Shown in pieces: positions 19,091-28,675 of a DNA stretch of 64,000 bases. The stretch lies in contig JAJRPG010000071.1 of the NCBI GenBank assembly GCA_024280855.1, forward strand, positions 17,445 to 81,444. Direction: 5' to 3'. The translations under genes and the position numbers were made by a program. Below the pieces are notes generated by a model, which had not been told where the DNA came from, made no database searches, and saw only the letters and a program-made list of their open reading frames with translations. The stretch comes from Planctomycetota bacterium (GTDB taxonomy: Bacteria > Planctomycetota > Phycisphaerae > UBA1845). The first letter of the stretch is position 1. Each line of letters begins with the position of its first letter.

Positions 19091-20353
19091 CTAGAGTCGC
19101 CGTCGTCGCCTTGTTTTGAACTTGCTGGCTAGCGTTAGCTTGGGGGCGGGCTTAGCTGGTGCTTCGGCTGCCTGCTGCGCTGCGGCTTGTTCCGCCGGCG
19201 GCTGCCATGGCTCACTTGCCTTGAAACCTTCTACCTCACGGTGACGCACCTGCTCGTTGATGAGTATTTCAATGGTGGTTAATTCTTTGCCCTGATCGTT
19301 TCCCACGAAGGTAATCGCAACGCCTTTCGCTCCCATACGAGCGGTGCGGCCAATGCGATGGACATACACCTCTGGGTCTTGCGGAATGTCGTAGTTTATA
19401 ATGTGAGAGATTTCGCTCACATCGATACCGCGAGCGGCTAAATCTGTAGCCACGAGTACGTCTATCTTATGGTTACGAAAACTAGCCATGACCCGATCGC
19501 GCTGATTTTGGGCTAAGTCTCCGTGAATCTCCATCGCGTTAATGTCGTCGGCATGAAGCTTCTTGGTGATCTTACGAGCCACAGCTTTGGTATTACAAAA
19601 CACGATGCAAATCGGCGGCTGCTCCTGCTTCAATATCAACCGCAGCAAGCGATATTTATCACGAGGCTCAGCCGTTACATAAGACTGGTCGATCGCGTCT
19701 ACGGTCATCTGATCTTTGGAAACGTCAAGCTCCATAGGATCAGTCATGTATCGCCTAGCTAGCCGTCGGATTTCACCCTCGATCGTAGCTGATACAAAAA
19801 TCGTCTGATGGTCGCCATGAATCCGGCCTAGGATATTGCGGATGTCTTCGCGGAATCCGATGTCGAGCATGCGGTCTACTTCGTCAAGCACGGCAAATTT
19901 TAGCGATTGCAAATTAAGCACGCCACGCTGCATGAAATCCATGACACGGCCCGGCGTTCCCACGACAAAGTGCGGCTTGCGTCCGAGCTGATGCAGTTGC
20001 GTAGCCACTTTTTGGCCACCATAAACTGCAACGATGTGCAGGTCCGTACATTGTGAAAGTCGGGTCAACTCAGCTGTCACCTGCACCGCTAACTCGCGCG
20101 TGGGGACCAGGCAAATTGCTTGAAGACGACCATCTGGATCAATGTTTTGCAAAATGGGAAGCCCAAAGGCAGCGGTTTTACCCGTACCCGTTCGAGCTTG
20201 CCCCAGGATGTCCTTGCCCTCTAGAGCGTGAGGAATCATGGCTAATTGAATATCAGAAGGTTTTACGAAGTTGAGTTTGACTAGCGCCTTGAGAAACCGA
20301 ACTTCAACACCTAATTCGGCAAAGGCTTCAGGTAAGTCGGGGTGTTGTTGCAT
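19091..20353 (-). CDS. DEAD-box family RNA helicase (motif II DEVD)
   Basis: ARTGTGKTAAFGLP, PTRELAVQV, VLDEVDRMLDIGF, SATIEGE, ATDLAARGIDV, HRIGRTARMG. Confidence 0.95.
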   Translation of the reverse strand: MQQHPDLPEAFAELGVEVRFLKALVKLNFVKPSDIQLAMIPHALEGKDILGQARTGTGKTAAFGLPILQNIDPDGRLQAICLVPTRELAVQVTAELTRLSQCTDLHIVAVYGGQKVATQLHQLGRKPHFVVGTPGRVMDFMQRGVLNLQSLKFAVLDEVDRMLDIGFREDIRNILGRIHGDHQTIFVSATIEGEIRRLARRYMTDPMELDVSKDQMTVDAIDQSYVTAEPRDKYRLLRLILKQEQPPICIVFCNTKAVARKITKKLHADDINAMEIHGDLAQNQRDRVMASFRNHKIDVLVATDLAARGIDVSEISHIINYDIPQDPEVYVHRIGRTARMGAKGVAITFVGNDQGKELTTIEILINEQVRHREVEGFKASEPWQPPAEQAAAQQAAEAPAKPAPKLTLASKFKTRRRRRL

Positions 20354-20551
20354 AAGAGAGCATCGCCGAGCATTTCGCCCGGCTTGGATTCCATTTGACG
20401 CCTTACAAATGCGTAAGGCTGCATATCGCCCAGTGATAATCCGCCGCGATTCATCAATCGCGCGACACGGGCACGACATTCACTATAGTCCCGCCCCTGC
20501 CCCGTGTAAACCAAATGGCTAATACCGCAAAACCGACAAGCGTTTGGGCAC

Positions 20552-21424
20552 TTATTGCCAGGAATCGCCTGCCTGAGTGTAGAGCATGAGAAATTGAGAC
20601 AAATCGAATAGCATATGACCCACAACCGCAGGGACAAGCGAGCGTCGCCAGATGGTCACCAAGCTGAATATCAGCCCAAGAATAGCTACGAATACCAAGG
20701 CCATGGGGGTTTGGTCTGGGGCGTGGAGCGCTGTGAATATCGCGGTCGTGACCAACACGGCCACTACCCAGCTACCACTGACGCGACGTAAACGGGTCAT
20801 CAAGAAGCCGCGAAAAAGAACCTCCTCATACAGCCCAATCATGAGCGAAATTAATGCGAAAATCAGCGGATGCTGTTTGGGAATTAGCGTCATAATTCGC
20901 CCGGCGTTCTCTTGCATCTGTTCAAGCACCGTTGGCCACATCAACATGCAAACGAAGAAGCAGGCGTATATCATCATGTACGAAACGAATGTAGCCCCGA
21001 CGCCAAGTAGCCCGTTCAACGGGAATTTTCGCCAGGTCATGCCATTTGCAGCTAGAGGCAAGTGTCTTCGTCGCGTCAGCCAGGGGACGAAATAAAGTAC
21101 AAACAGGGTGCGCATGGCGATGGCGGGAATGAGTATCTTTCTTTCGAATTTAGCAAGCTCCAAATCTTGCGTAACATCAATCCCCGAAGACTTTACCGCA
21201 GCCCAGCTAAAAATCACTTCGCTGACAATGAGAATCAGCACTATCAAGCCCAAGTCAGCCCACGCCGCGCCTTTGCTGATGGGTGTCAGCATCATGGCAT
21301 CCCTTGGCCGAGCCATTAATTCGGGCATGTCTGCCATAGGTCTTGCTGTGGGGATTTCAAAAGGGAATTGGGGCGGGGACGGGACGGATGACTCAGTCGG
21401 GAAATCTTCTTGTTCGTCTATCAT
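20552..21424 (-). CDS. CPBP-family intramembrane glutamic endopeptidase
   Basis: GLYEEVLFRGFLMTRLRR..TAIFTALHAPDQTP; multiple TM segments. Confidence 0.88.
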   Translation of the reverse strand: MIDEQEDFPTESSVPSPPQFPFEIPTARPMADMPELMARPRDAMMLTPISKGAAWADLGLIVLILIVSEVIFSWAAVKSSGIDVTQDLELAKFERKILIPAIAMRTLFVLYFVPWLTRRRHLPLAANGMTWRKFPLNGLLGVGATFVSYMMIYACFFVCMLMWPTVLEQMQENAGRIMTLIPKQHPLIFALISLMIGLYEEVLFRGFLMTRLRRVSGSWVVAVLVTTAIFTALHAPDQTPMALVFVAILGLIFSLVTIWRRSLVPAVVGHMLFDLSQFLMLYTQAGDSWQ

Positions 21425-21488
21425 CGTCCATCGTCATGGTGCATTATTAAAGATCATTCAGCTTGCGAGTCGTAACTGTCCGCAGTTT

Positions 21489-21565
21489 GTCATTCCCGCG
21501 CAGGCGGGAATCCAGAGCGGTAACAAGACTAGCCAAGACTAGAATCCCGCCTTCGCGGGAATGAC
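21489..21565. repeat. Dispersed repeat family D (MITE/REP-like inverted pair)
   Basis: GTCATTCCCGCGCAGGCGGGAATCCAG..CTAGAATCCCGCCTTCGCGGGAATGAC, near-perfect terminal inverted repeats. Confidence 0.8.
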
Positions 21566-21586
21566 TGTTACAAGCTTCACGTAACC

Positions 21587-22477
21587 CTACGCAGCCAGTG
21601 CTTTTTGCATCGTTTCACCAAGTTGGGCAGGTGAATCTGCGACGGCTACGCCTGCTTCGCGCAATGCAGCGATTTTAGAACCAGCCGTACCTTCTCCGCC
21701 GCTGATAATCGCGCCGGCATGCCCCATTCGTTTTCCAGGAGGCGCGGTTTGACCCGCAATAAAAGCGACGACTGGCTTGGATATATTTTTGCTAATGTGC
21801 TGGGCCGCGCCTTCTTCGTCCGTGCCGCCGATTTCGCCAATCATAATAACGCCATCGGTCTCGCTATCTTTTTCAAACATATCTAAAAGTTCGATGAAGT
21901 TCAGCCCCTTCACAGGGTCGCCGCCGATACCCACACAAGTAGACTGTGCGATGTTTCGGCTAGTACATTGCCAAACCGCTTCATAGGTTAGCGTACCGCT
22001 TCGAGAAATAATGCCGACATTTTTCGCACCCTGGCCCGGCGCTTTATGAATGTAACCTGGCATGATACCAATCTTACATTGACCGGGCGTAATCACACCG
22101 GGGCAATTCGGGCCAATGAGCATCGTGCCATTCTCGTCGAGATAATGACGGGCACGCACCATGTCCAACGTAGGTATGCCTTCTGTAATAAGTACAACCA
22201 ATTTGCAGCCTGCGTCCGATGCCTCCATGACGGCATCCGCCGCAAAAGCCGCGGGTACGAAAATCATGGAAACCTCTGCGCCAGTCTCAGCTACCGCAGC
22301 GTGACAAGTATCAAACACGGGGAGGCCATGTTCGGATTTCGTGCCACCTTTGCCCGGAGACACGCCGCCTACAAATTTCGCGCCATATTCAATACACGCA
22401 GCCGTGTGAAATGCCCCGGCTTTGCCCGTAATTCCCTGGCAGATGATTTTTGTTTCGCGGTTGACTAGTATGCTCAT
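21587..22477 (-). CDS. sucD: Succinyl-CoA synthetase alpha subunit
   Basis: [62 protein letters not shown]. Confidence 0.96.
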   Translation of the reverse strand: MSILVNRETKIICQGITGKAGAFHTAACIEYGAKFVGGVSPGKGGTKSEHGLPVFDTCHAAVAETGAEVSMIFVPAAFAADAVMEASDAGCKLVVLITEGIPTLDMVRARHYLDENGTMLIGPNCPGVITPGQCKIGIMPGYIHKAPGQGAKNVGIISRSGTLTYEAVWQCTSRNIAQSTCVGIGGDPVKGLNFIELLDMFEKDSETDGVIMIGEIGGTDEEGAAQHISKNISKPVVAFIAGQTAPPGKRMGHAGAIISGGEGTAGSKIAALREAGVAVADSPAQLGETMQKALAA

Positions 22478-22638
22478 ATTTTTACCACTTGCCCTTCTCG
22501 AATGCCCCTGCCAAATCAGTTTTCTATAGATGCTACGTCGCAGGCCATCATCACCTACGATGCGGGTCGAAACCCTTGGGCTGAGTATGGCACGGGGTTG
22601 GCAAATTGTCCATGCCTAGCCAGACCGGGACAGTGATT

Positions 22639-22680
22639 TATGGGCATTGTATGTCCGCAGGCTTGCGCCGTGCGGCTCTG
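22639..22680 (+). repeat. Dispersed repeat family C half-site
   Basis: TGGGCATTGTATGTCCGCAGGCTTGCGCCGTGCGGCTCTG; near-copy at 22921-22963. Confidence 0.75.
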
Positions 22681-22718
22681 GGTGGGAATCTATCTAAACT
22701 TCCGCTAGATAACGCCGG

Positions 22719-22757
22719 GTGCCCCATTCTTTGGGTACTCCCGAAGGGTGGGGGGAA
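22719..22757 (-). repeat. Dispersed repeat family B, copy 1
   Basis: GTGCCCCATTCTTTGGGTACTCCCGAAGGGTGGGGGGAAG, inverted relative to 22861-22905. Confidence 0.7.
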
Positions 22758-22860
22758 GGACCGGTCATTTATATCATCATCAAATTTTCAATAGATAACC
22801 AATAGCCTTAAAAGAATTATGTTCTAGTTACACTTCCGCAACTGCTCAACAGTTCAATCC

Positions 22861-22905
22861 GCCCCCCACCCTTTGCCGGTAGGCAAACAATGGGGCACCC
22901 GCCGG
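22861..22905 (+). repeat. Dispersed repeat family B, copy 2
   Basis: GCCCCCCACCCTTTGCCGGTAGGCAAACAATGGGGCACCCG; related to 52688-52730 and 50873-50903. Confidence 0.7.
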
Positions 22906-22920
22906 GATAGGAACGGTGAT

Positions 22921-22963
22921 TTATGAGCATCGTGTGTCTGCAGGCTTGCGCCGTGCGGCTCTG
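22921..22963 (+). repeat. Dispersed repeat family C half-site
   Basis: TTATGAGCATCGTGTGTCTGCAGGCTTGCGCCGTGCGGCTCTG. Confidence 0.75.
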
Positions 22964-23087
22964 AGGAGCATGGGTACGTCCCGATATTCCTCGGGACTTA
23001 CCCGTGTCTTAATGATTCACGCTAACAAGGAAGATGCAAGTGAATTTCAAACTAAGCACACTCTTGGAAATAATTATCTCAAATCGC

Positions 23088-24830
23088 TTAATTGGTAACG
23101 TGAGGCCGTTTCTTGGCCACTCGTTGTCGCAATTTTTCCAGCGGCAAGCAATTAGCGACATCATGTTTCTTCGCACCGCCTCGACGTGCAGTGGCAATAC
23201 CATATCGCATCTGCTCAAACCCCTGCGTGCGATGAGAATCTGTATTGATTGAAAGCATCACGCCGCCAGCGATAGCCTGCCTGACATGTAAATCTTTTAG
23301 GTCCAAACGCTGCCAGGCGGCGTTGATTTCCAGCATTGTCCCCGTTCGTTTCGCGGCTTCGATAACTGCCGCCATATTCAGGTCCATTGGCTTTCGTCGA
23401 TTGATTAGCCTACCCGTAGGATGGCCAATCACACACACAAACGGATTCTCCATCGCGGCTATGGTGCGCTCGGTAGCTGACAACTTCTTGCCACCACTTC
23501 CCATAGCCGCATGAATGCTAGCTACGACCCAGTCGCATTGCTCCAGGATTTCCGTCGGATAATCCATCTCGCCGTTGGACAAAATGTCGCACTCGCAGCC
23601 AACGAGAATCGTAATCCCATCTAAGCAATCATTCGCCTCGCGAATGGCCTTGATGTGCGCCTGCATTCGCTCAATAGACAAACCATTAGCTATTGTGCTG
23701 CTCTTCGAGTGATCGCAAATCGCAATGTATTCATAACCCCGCGCCTTCGCAGCCTCAGCCATTTCGTCGATGGTATTTTTCCCATCGCTAGCTATCGTGT
23801 GCATATGCAAATCGCTGCGAATGTCAGCCAGCTTAACCAAATCCTCGAAGCTAGCTTCGCTTGTAAACTCGCCACGGTCTTCGCGAAGTTCCGGCGGCAC
23901 GAACGATACACCTAACGCCTCATAGATGTCCTCTTCCTTTGCCCCCGCAACGGAATGCTCACCGTCAAATAAACCATACTCGTTTAACCGCAACTTTTTC
24001 TTAACAACGATTTCTCGCAGCGACACATTATGCTCTTTCGACCCGGTGAAGTATTGCCAAGCTGCCCCAAAAGATGCCGTAGGTACGACCCTAAGATCGA
24101 CTTGCAACTCCTTACCCTTATCACGTTCAACCGTAACCGAACCTTTCGTCTCACCACTAGCTAGGATGCGCTTTACATCGCTAAACGAAACAAACTTTTT
24201 AATGATAGCTTCGCCGTCATCCGCCTCGCAGAGGATGTCTATGTCGCCAATGGTTTCCTGTCCGCGCCGCAATGAGCCGGCGATTTCCACGCGCCGCACG
24301 CCCGTAAGCCTGCGCACCTTTTCCGCCAACGCCTCAGCCATAGGCCAGGCTATGCCAAGTGGCGTTCGTCCGCCGCTGCTTTCTAAAAAGGCGATCCCCT
24401 CAGCGATTTTTTTTACACTCGTCGCCCCAAGCCCAGGAAGCTCAGCCATCGCACCAGACTCAATCACAGCCTTGAGTTCGTCCATGCTTTTAACATCTAG
24501 TGAGTCATGAACCAGCGCAACCTTCTTAGGCCCCATGCCCGGAATCTCCAGCAGCGCAGGCAACCCCGGCGGAAGCTTCGCCTCTAACTCTTGCAAAACA
24601 TCAGACGTACCAGTTTCGATAAATTGCAGAATGCGCTCAGCCGTCCCCTTACCCACGCCGGGCATGGACGTCAGCTTGTTAGCCTTAGCCAAAGCTTCAA
24701 GGTCTTCGGTGGAATCTTTGATCGTGCGTGATGTGCGGCGATAGCTATTGATACGAAACCGATCACCGCCGTCGATTTCCAACAGGTCAGCAATCCGTTC
24801 AAACGCCTTAGCTATCTCAGATTGATTCAT
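23088..24830 (-). CDS. polX: DNA polymerase/3'-5' exonuclease PolX (family X polymerase with PHP domain)
   Basis: MNQSEIAKAFERIADLLEIDGGDRFRINSYRRTSRTI, GDIDILCEADD, PHP motif RSDLHMHTIASDGKNTIDEM. Confidence 0.95.
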   Translation of the reverse strand: MNQSEIAKAFERIADLLEIDGGDRFRINSYRRTSRTIKDSTEDLEALAKANKLTSMPGVGKGTAERILQFIETGTSDVLQELEAKLPPGLPALLEIPGMGPKKVALVHDSLDVKSMDELKAVIESGAMAELPGLGATSVKKIAEGIAFLESSGGRTPLGIAWPMAEALAEKVRRLTGVRRVEIAGSLRRGQETIGDIDILCEADDGEAIIKKFVSFSDVKRILASGETKGSVTVERDKGKELQVDLRVVPTASFGAAWQYFTGSKEHNVSLREIVVKKKLRLNEYGLFDGEHSVAGAKEEDIYEALGVSFVPPELREDRGEFTSEASFEDLVKLADIRSDLHMHTIASDGKNTIDEMAEAAKARGYEYIAICDHSKSSTIANGLSIERMQAHIKAIREANDCLDGITILVGCECDILSNGEMDYPTEILEQCDWVVASIHAAMGSGGKKLSATERTIAAMENPFVCVIGHPTGRLINRRKPMDLNMAAVIEAAKRTGTMLEINAAWQRLDLKDLHVRQAIAGGVMLSINTDSHRTQGFEQMRYGIATARRGGAKKHDVANCLPLEKLRQRVAKKRPHVTN

Positions 24831-25308
24831 AGCGGTATTCTCTAACGTCCCGCCAGTCAAACACACCCAAGGGGACTCGGAAGTCAACGACAGCGGATTG
24901 GCGGTATTAAAAAGTAGCGCTTCCCCCCGTTCGAGTGGCAATTCGACACCTGCTACATGTAGAATACTACTCATCTGCAACCGTTGAACATGATAACTCA
25001 GTTTCGCTACTCAGCAATGCCACCGGCTATACAATAGTATCCTTAAGCTTAGAAGTGACTCTTCCCAAAAACTCAATAAAAGGCTTCTAATCCTTCATAT
25101 CTTAACCGCACTCTTTCTTTAATTCGACTTAGTGGCGACATGATAAGGATATCCTTTTTCTCGCAAATATGAAGGGTATTTTGACCTGTACGGTTTTCAC
25201 CCTTAGACTAATTAAAGAGGAGATGCCAAAAGACTTTTCTCATTCTCCGCTATAAAAAAATCTTCGACTGTGAACGATATGCGGAGTGGCTACTGAAGGA
25301 ACTGACTT

Positions 25309-25818
25309 GTGAAATTGCGATTGTTCCAAAAAAGCGGATTTTCTTTAGTGGAGCTTGTTATAGTTGTTGTCATCATTGGCGTAATCGCAGCTATCGCGGT
25401 GTCCAAGCTCGGTAGTGCAGCGAGTGGAGCCGATGACGCTGCGTTTCGAGCAAGCCTGAGTACGCTACGAAGCGCTATCGACTTGTATTATGCAGAGCAT
25501 GACGGCAACTATCCCGGGGCCGATGGCACCTCTTCAACATTTTGGAAGCAACTAATAAAAATGACCGACATAAACGGTGATCGCGGAACGGCGCCTGGCG
25601 TTCACATTTACGGCCCGTATGTTCGTAGCAAAATCCCAGTACTCGTTGGACCTAATCCTGACGCATTTCGAGTCAGAATGAAAACCGTTATTCCCATGTC
25701 TCTTGCGATTAATGAAAGCAAGACCAAGAAGGGGTGGGTATTCAATTATGAGTCAGGTCACTTGATCGCAAACACGGACGACTTGGACAAGAACGGAATG
25801 GGTTACGATACATACTGA
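25309..25818 (+). CDS. Type IV pilin/GspG-like pseudopilin
   Basis: Prepilin N-terminus SGFSLVELVIVVVIIGVIAAIAVSKLG; GTG start. Confidence 0.85.
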   Translation: MKLRLFQKSGFSLVELVIVVVIIGVIAAIAVSKLGSAASGADDAAFRASLSTLRSAIDLYYAEHDGNYPGADGTSSTFWKQLIKMTDINGDRGTAPGVHIYGPYVRSKIPVLVGPNPDAFRVRMKTVIPMSLAINESKTKKGWVFNYESGHLIANTDDLDKNGMGYDTY

Positions 25819-25936
25819 AACATCGAAGCCTATATCCTGGAATAGGTTGACATGATACACCAATAATTTCGAGTCGATAAAACGCGGCAATGTGGAAACC
25901 GCCTTGGCGATATATCCAAGACGGTCTTTGCCAAAC

Positions 25937-26008
25937 ACCCCCAAGGGGACTCGAACCCCTGTCGCCGGCATGAAAAGCCGGTATCCTAGGCCACTAGACG
26001 ATGGGGGC
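25937..26008 (-). tRNA. tRNA-Glu (anticodon TTC)
   Basis: Minus strand GCCCCCATCGTCTAGTGGCCTAGGATACCGGCTTTTCATGCCGGCGACAGGGGTTCGAGTCCCCTTGGGGGT folds as a cloverleaf; anticodon loop TTTTCAT. Confidence 0.93.
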
Positions 26009-26144
26009 TAAGACATATAAAAAAACCAGCCCTCGCTTCCAGACTGGCTGGGAGAATATATCCCCTCACTGAGCCTCGGTCAATCCTTCACCCGCAGCCC
26101 CTCCCGACCTTCGCCAACTCGGCTAGGACCACTACAATCCCAGC

Positions 26145-26921
26145 ATGAAGTTAACGCGTGAAGTGCGATGTTATCCAGGTGCAAGCCAGCAGCTCAATGA
26201 GCGTAATACCTGGTCAGGCCTGCCACCCCTCGCTGGGCCTCCAATTTTCTGGGTACTCCGCGCCGTTGTGGAAGGGCCGGTAGACCCCAAAATAGGCTAT
26301 GTCTATGACCTCTCAGACCTGGACGCCCTGTTGCGAGGCCAAGTCGCATCCTCGCTCGCCGCCGCCAGCGAATCCGAAATCAGCCTCGCTCAAGCCCTGC
26401 GACAATCCTTCGCGCAGGCTAGGTCTTCAATCGCTCAGCCGACGACCTTGTTTTCTTTAGAAATAGCCTTGTCCCCATACCTTCGTTACACAGTCCAAGC
26501 AGGAGATTTGCCCGTGGTCGAAGTCACTCAATCATTCGAATTCTCAGCTGGTCATCAATTATGGTGCGACGAGTTTAGTGAGGAGCAAAATCGCCGCGTA
26601 TTCGGCAAATGCAGCAACCCCAACGGGCATGGCCACAACTATGTGGTGGAGGTATCAGTCTGCGGTTCGCCGGGTGATACGACTGGCAACATTATTAACC
26701 TCGAAGAATTCTCACACATCGTCCACGAAAAAGTCATTCAGCCATTCGATCATAAATTTCTTAACAAAGAATGTGCCGACTTCGCGTCACTAAATCCCAG
26801 CGTAGAAAACATCGCCCGCATAATTTGGAAACGATTAAACGATAGTTTTGATCAAGCTAAGCTAAGCAAAGTTCGCGTCTGGGAAACTCCGAAGACCAGT
26901 GCGGTCTATTGCGGCGAATAA
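26145..26921 (+). CDS. 6-pyruvoyl-tetrahydropterin synthase/QueD-like protein with a duplicated, degenerate N-terminal half
   Basis: C-half FEFSAGHQL..FGKCSNPNGHGHNYVVEVSVCG..FDHKFLNKE; N-half LRAVVEGPVDPKIGYVYDLSDLDALL resembles the PTPS strand/helix core. Confidence 0.85.
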   Translation: MKLTREVRCYPGASQQLNERNTWSGLPPLAGPPIFWVLRAVVEGPVDPKIGYVYDLSDLDALLRGQVASSLAAASESEISLAQALRQSFAQARSSIAQPTTLFSLEIALSPYLRYTVQAGDLPVVEVTQSFEFSAGHQLWCDEFSEEQNRRVFGKCSNPNGHGHNYVVEVSVCGSPGDTTGNIINLEEFSHIVHEKVIQPFDHKFLNKECADFASLNPSVENIARIIWKRLNDSFDQAKLSKVRVWETPKTSAVYCGE

Positions 26922-27000
26922 ACATATGCTTGTGGAACGTTTTGTCACGAACTCGTCGAACGTTTGATCGCAGTTAAAAGACATCTACAAAAAGAAGGCC

Positions 27001-27025
27001 GCCGGTGTTAAAACACCGGCGGCAT
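27001..27025. terminator. Bidirectional terminator-like hairpin between convergent genes
   Basis: GCCGCCGGTGTTAAAACACCGGCGGC, strong inverted repeat between genes ending at 26921(+) and 27050(-). Confidence 0.75.
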
Positions 27026-27049
27026 GTCTCACTTATTCTAACGAGAATG

Positions 27050-27589
27050 TTAGTTCAGTTTTTGGATTTCGGCTGGTTGACCTGGAATCAGGCAATCAAG
27101 AAGACAGAGAGTAGCTAACGCATTGGCCTCAACCTCACACCAAAAAGCACCATTACAGGCCCGCATATTACTATTGAACTCATTCTTACAAGTCTGTACG
27201 CAGCTTGTACTTGTCTTATCTGTTATCGTTGCAAATCCACCTGCCGCATCCATTCCTGCTTGAAACGCTGTTGCTTGTGCTATGATTTTTGAGCCTTCTC
27301 GGACAAGTTCTTCAGGTGTCATCAGGTCTGCATTTTGAATTGCTTTCACAGAATCAAGTACTCGAGTAAAATAGAGTCTTTGGGATTTGTTCTCAATTGT
27401 GGCGATTTGGATACTAGAAGGCCACTGTAAATTAGGATCATTTAGGGCAAATGAAAGTTGTTGCACTTCGGCATCATTATACTCAACCGCCACTGTCGTA
27501 TCGACGCCGCCTGCCCATGCTTGTCCTGTCATCATTGCCGACAATGCCAATGCCATGACTGTTCCTGTTCGTAGTGTGTTCTTGTTCAT
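27050..27589 (-). CDS. Hypothetical secreted protein with Cys-rich C-terminus
   Basis: Signal peptide MNKNTLRTGTVMALALSAMMTGQAWAGG; six Cys in CVQTCKNEFNSNMRACNGAFWCEVEANALATLCLLDC. Confidence 0.65.
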   Translation of the reverse strand: MNKNTLRTGTVMALALSAMMTGQAWAGGVDTTVAVEYNDAEVQQLSFALNDPNLQWPSSIQIATIENKSQRLYFTRVLDSVKAIQNADLMTPEELVREGSKIIAQATAFQAGMDAAGGFATITDKTSTSCVQTCKNEFNSNMRACNGAFWCEVEANALATLCLLDCLIPGQPAEIQKLN

Positions 27590-27681
27590 CGTTCTGTCCT
27601 CCTGAAAAAAGCCCTTGAAACATGAGACGCAACAAACGCCTCTTTCTAAATTTACTCAATCATTACAGGCTATTTCCGCAG

Positions 27682-28026
27682 TTACGCGGCCAAAGCCAGA
27701 GGTCGTTGTGCTTGCGTTACCGAACGGACATGGATGTCCGGTGCAAACGCTGCTCGTTCGCTATTCACTTTCCCCATCACCACCACCGACTGCGGACGCA
27801 ACAACTCAAATTCGATCGCGGGTGATGATCCAGTCTGGGCTAGAAACAAGTTTGCATCGCGGTCAAAAACAAGAAGCTCCGACTCAATAGGCACGACCGT
27901 AGTGGCCGCTGCACGATAAGTGCCTGCCTCTAATTTGTACCGGCCATAGCAACAGATGTTGCCGTCCCGATTGTCCATGCCCCGCATATGCGGAGCCGCT
28001 TCAAAAGTGCCATTGTGTGTCACCAT
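27682..28026 (-). CDS. Hypothetical protein
   Basis: 114-aa ORF immediately upstream of 27589 on the same strand; no recognised motif. Confidence 0.45.
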   Translation of the reverse strand: MVTHNGTFEAAPHMRGMDNRDGNICCYGRYKLEAGTYRAAATTVVPIESELLVFDRDANLFLAQTGSSPAIEFELLRPQSVVVMGKVNSERAAFAPDIHVRSVTQAQRPLALAA

Positions 28027-28675
28027 CGCTGATCTCCTTTCATGTTTTAATGTTGTTCAGTTCAGTACGTTGTCTACGCTCATCTATGGACGCGCGCTAC
28101 TACGTTTCAAGAATACTTGACGAGAAAATGTTTATAACAAAGTTAATGCCCAAGGAACTGTGGATGACTTTTGTTTAGTAACGTATGTGCGTGCTGAAGA
28201 TTCGATACAAGTGTGTGCAGAAAAACAGGTCTGTGGCAGAATGCAACAATCTCAAAAAGAAATGAATCAAAGTAGGCGATCGAGAAATCCGTGACATATC
28301 ACAGTTAATGGCTACGAATGCTTCTTAGTGAAAAGCGTATGGCACAGAAAAAATTACAGTAGAGCATTACTGTTCACCGCGCTGTGCATATGGCTGCTTG
28401 CCCATTTCAACAATGTTCTCCGAGAATGAAAAACAATTAACAGAATTCTAGAGTTAAATATAATTTTCTTGAATACTAGAAGCGCGCACGATAACATTTT
28501 TTTATTACCTCAAACGCCTTAGCGCCTAGAGGTCGGTCGTCGTCAATAAATTACAAATGTTTTTTTTAAGTAACTGCGCAGCGCGCGTCTTAAGTTAATT
28601 AGAGACGTGTCGTATCAAAGTTGCGTCGCTTTGATATGTATACGCATTTTCTTTTCGACAAAGGAGTGTCCCCTC

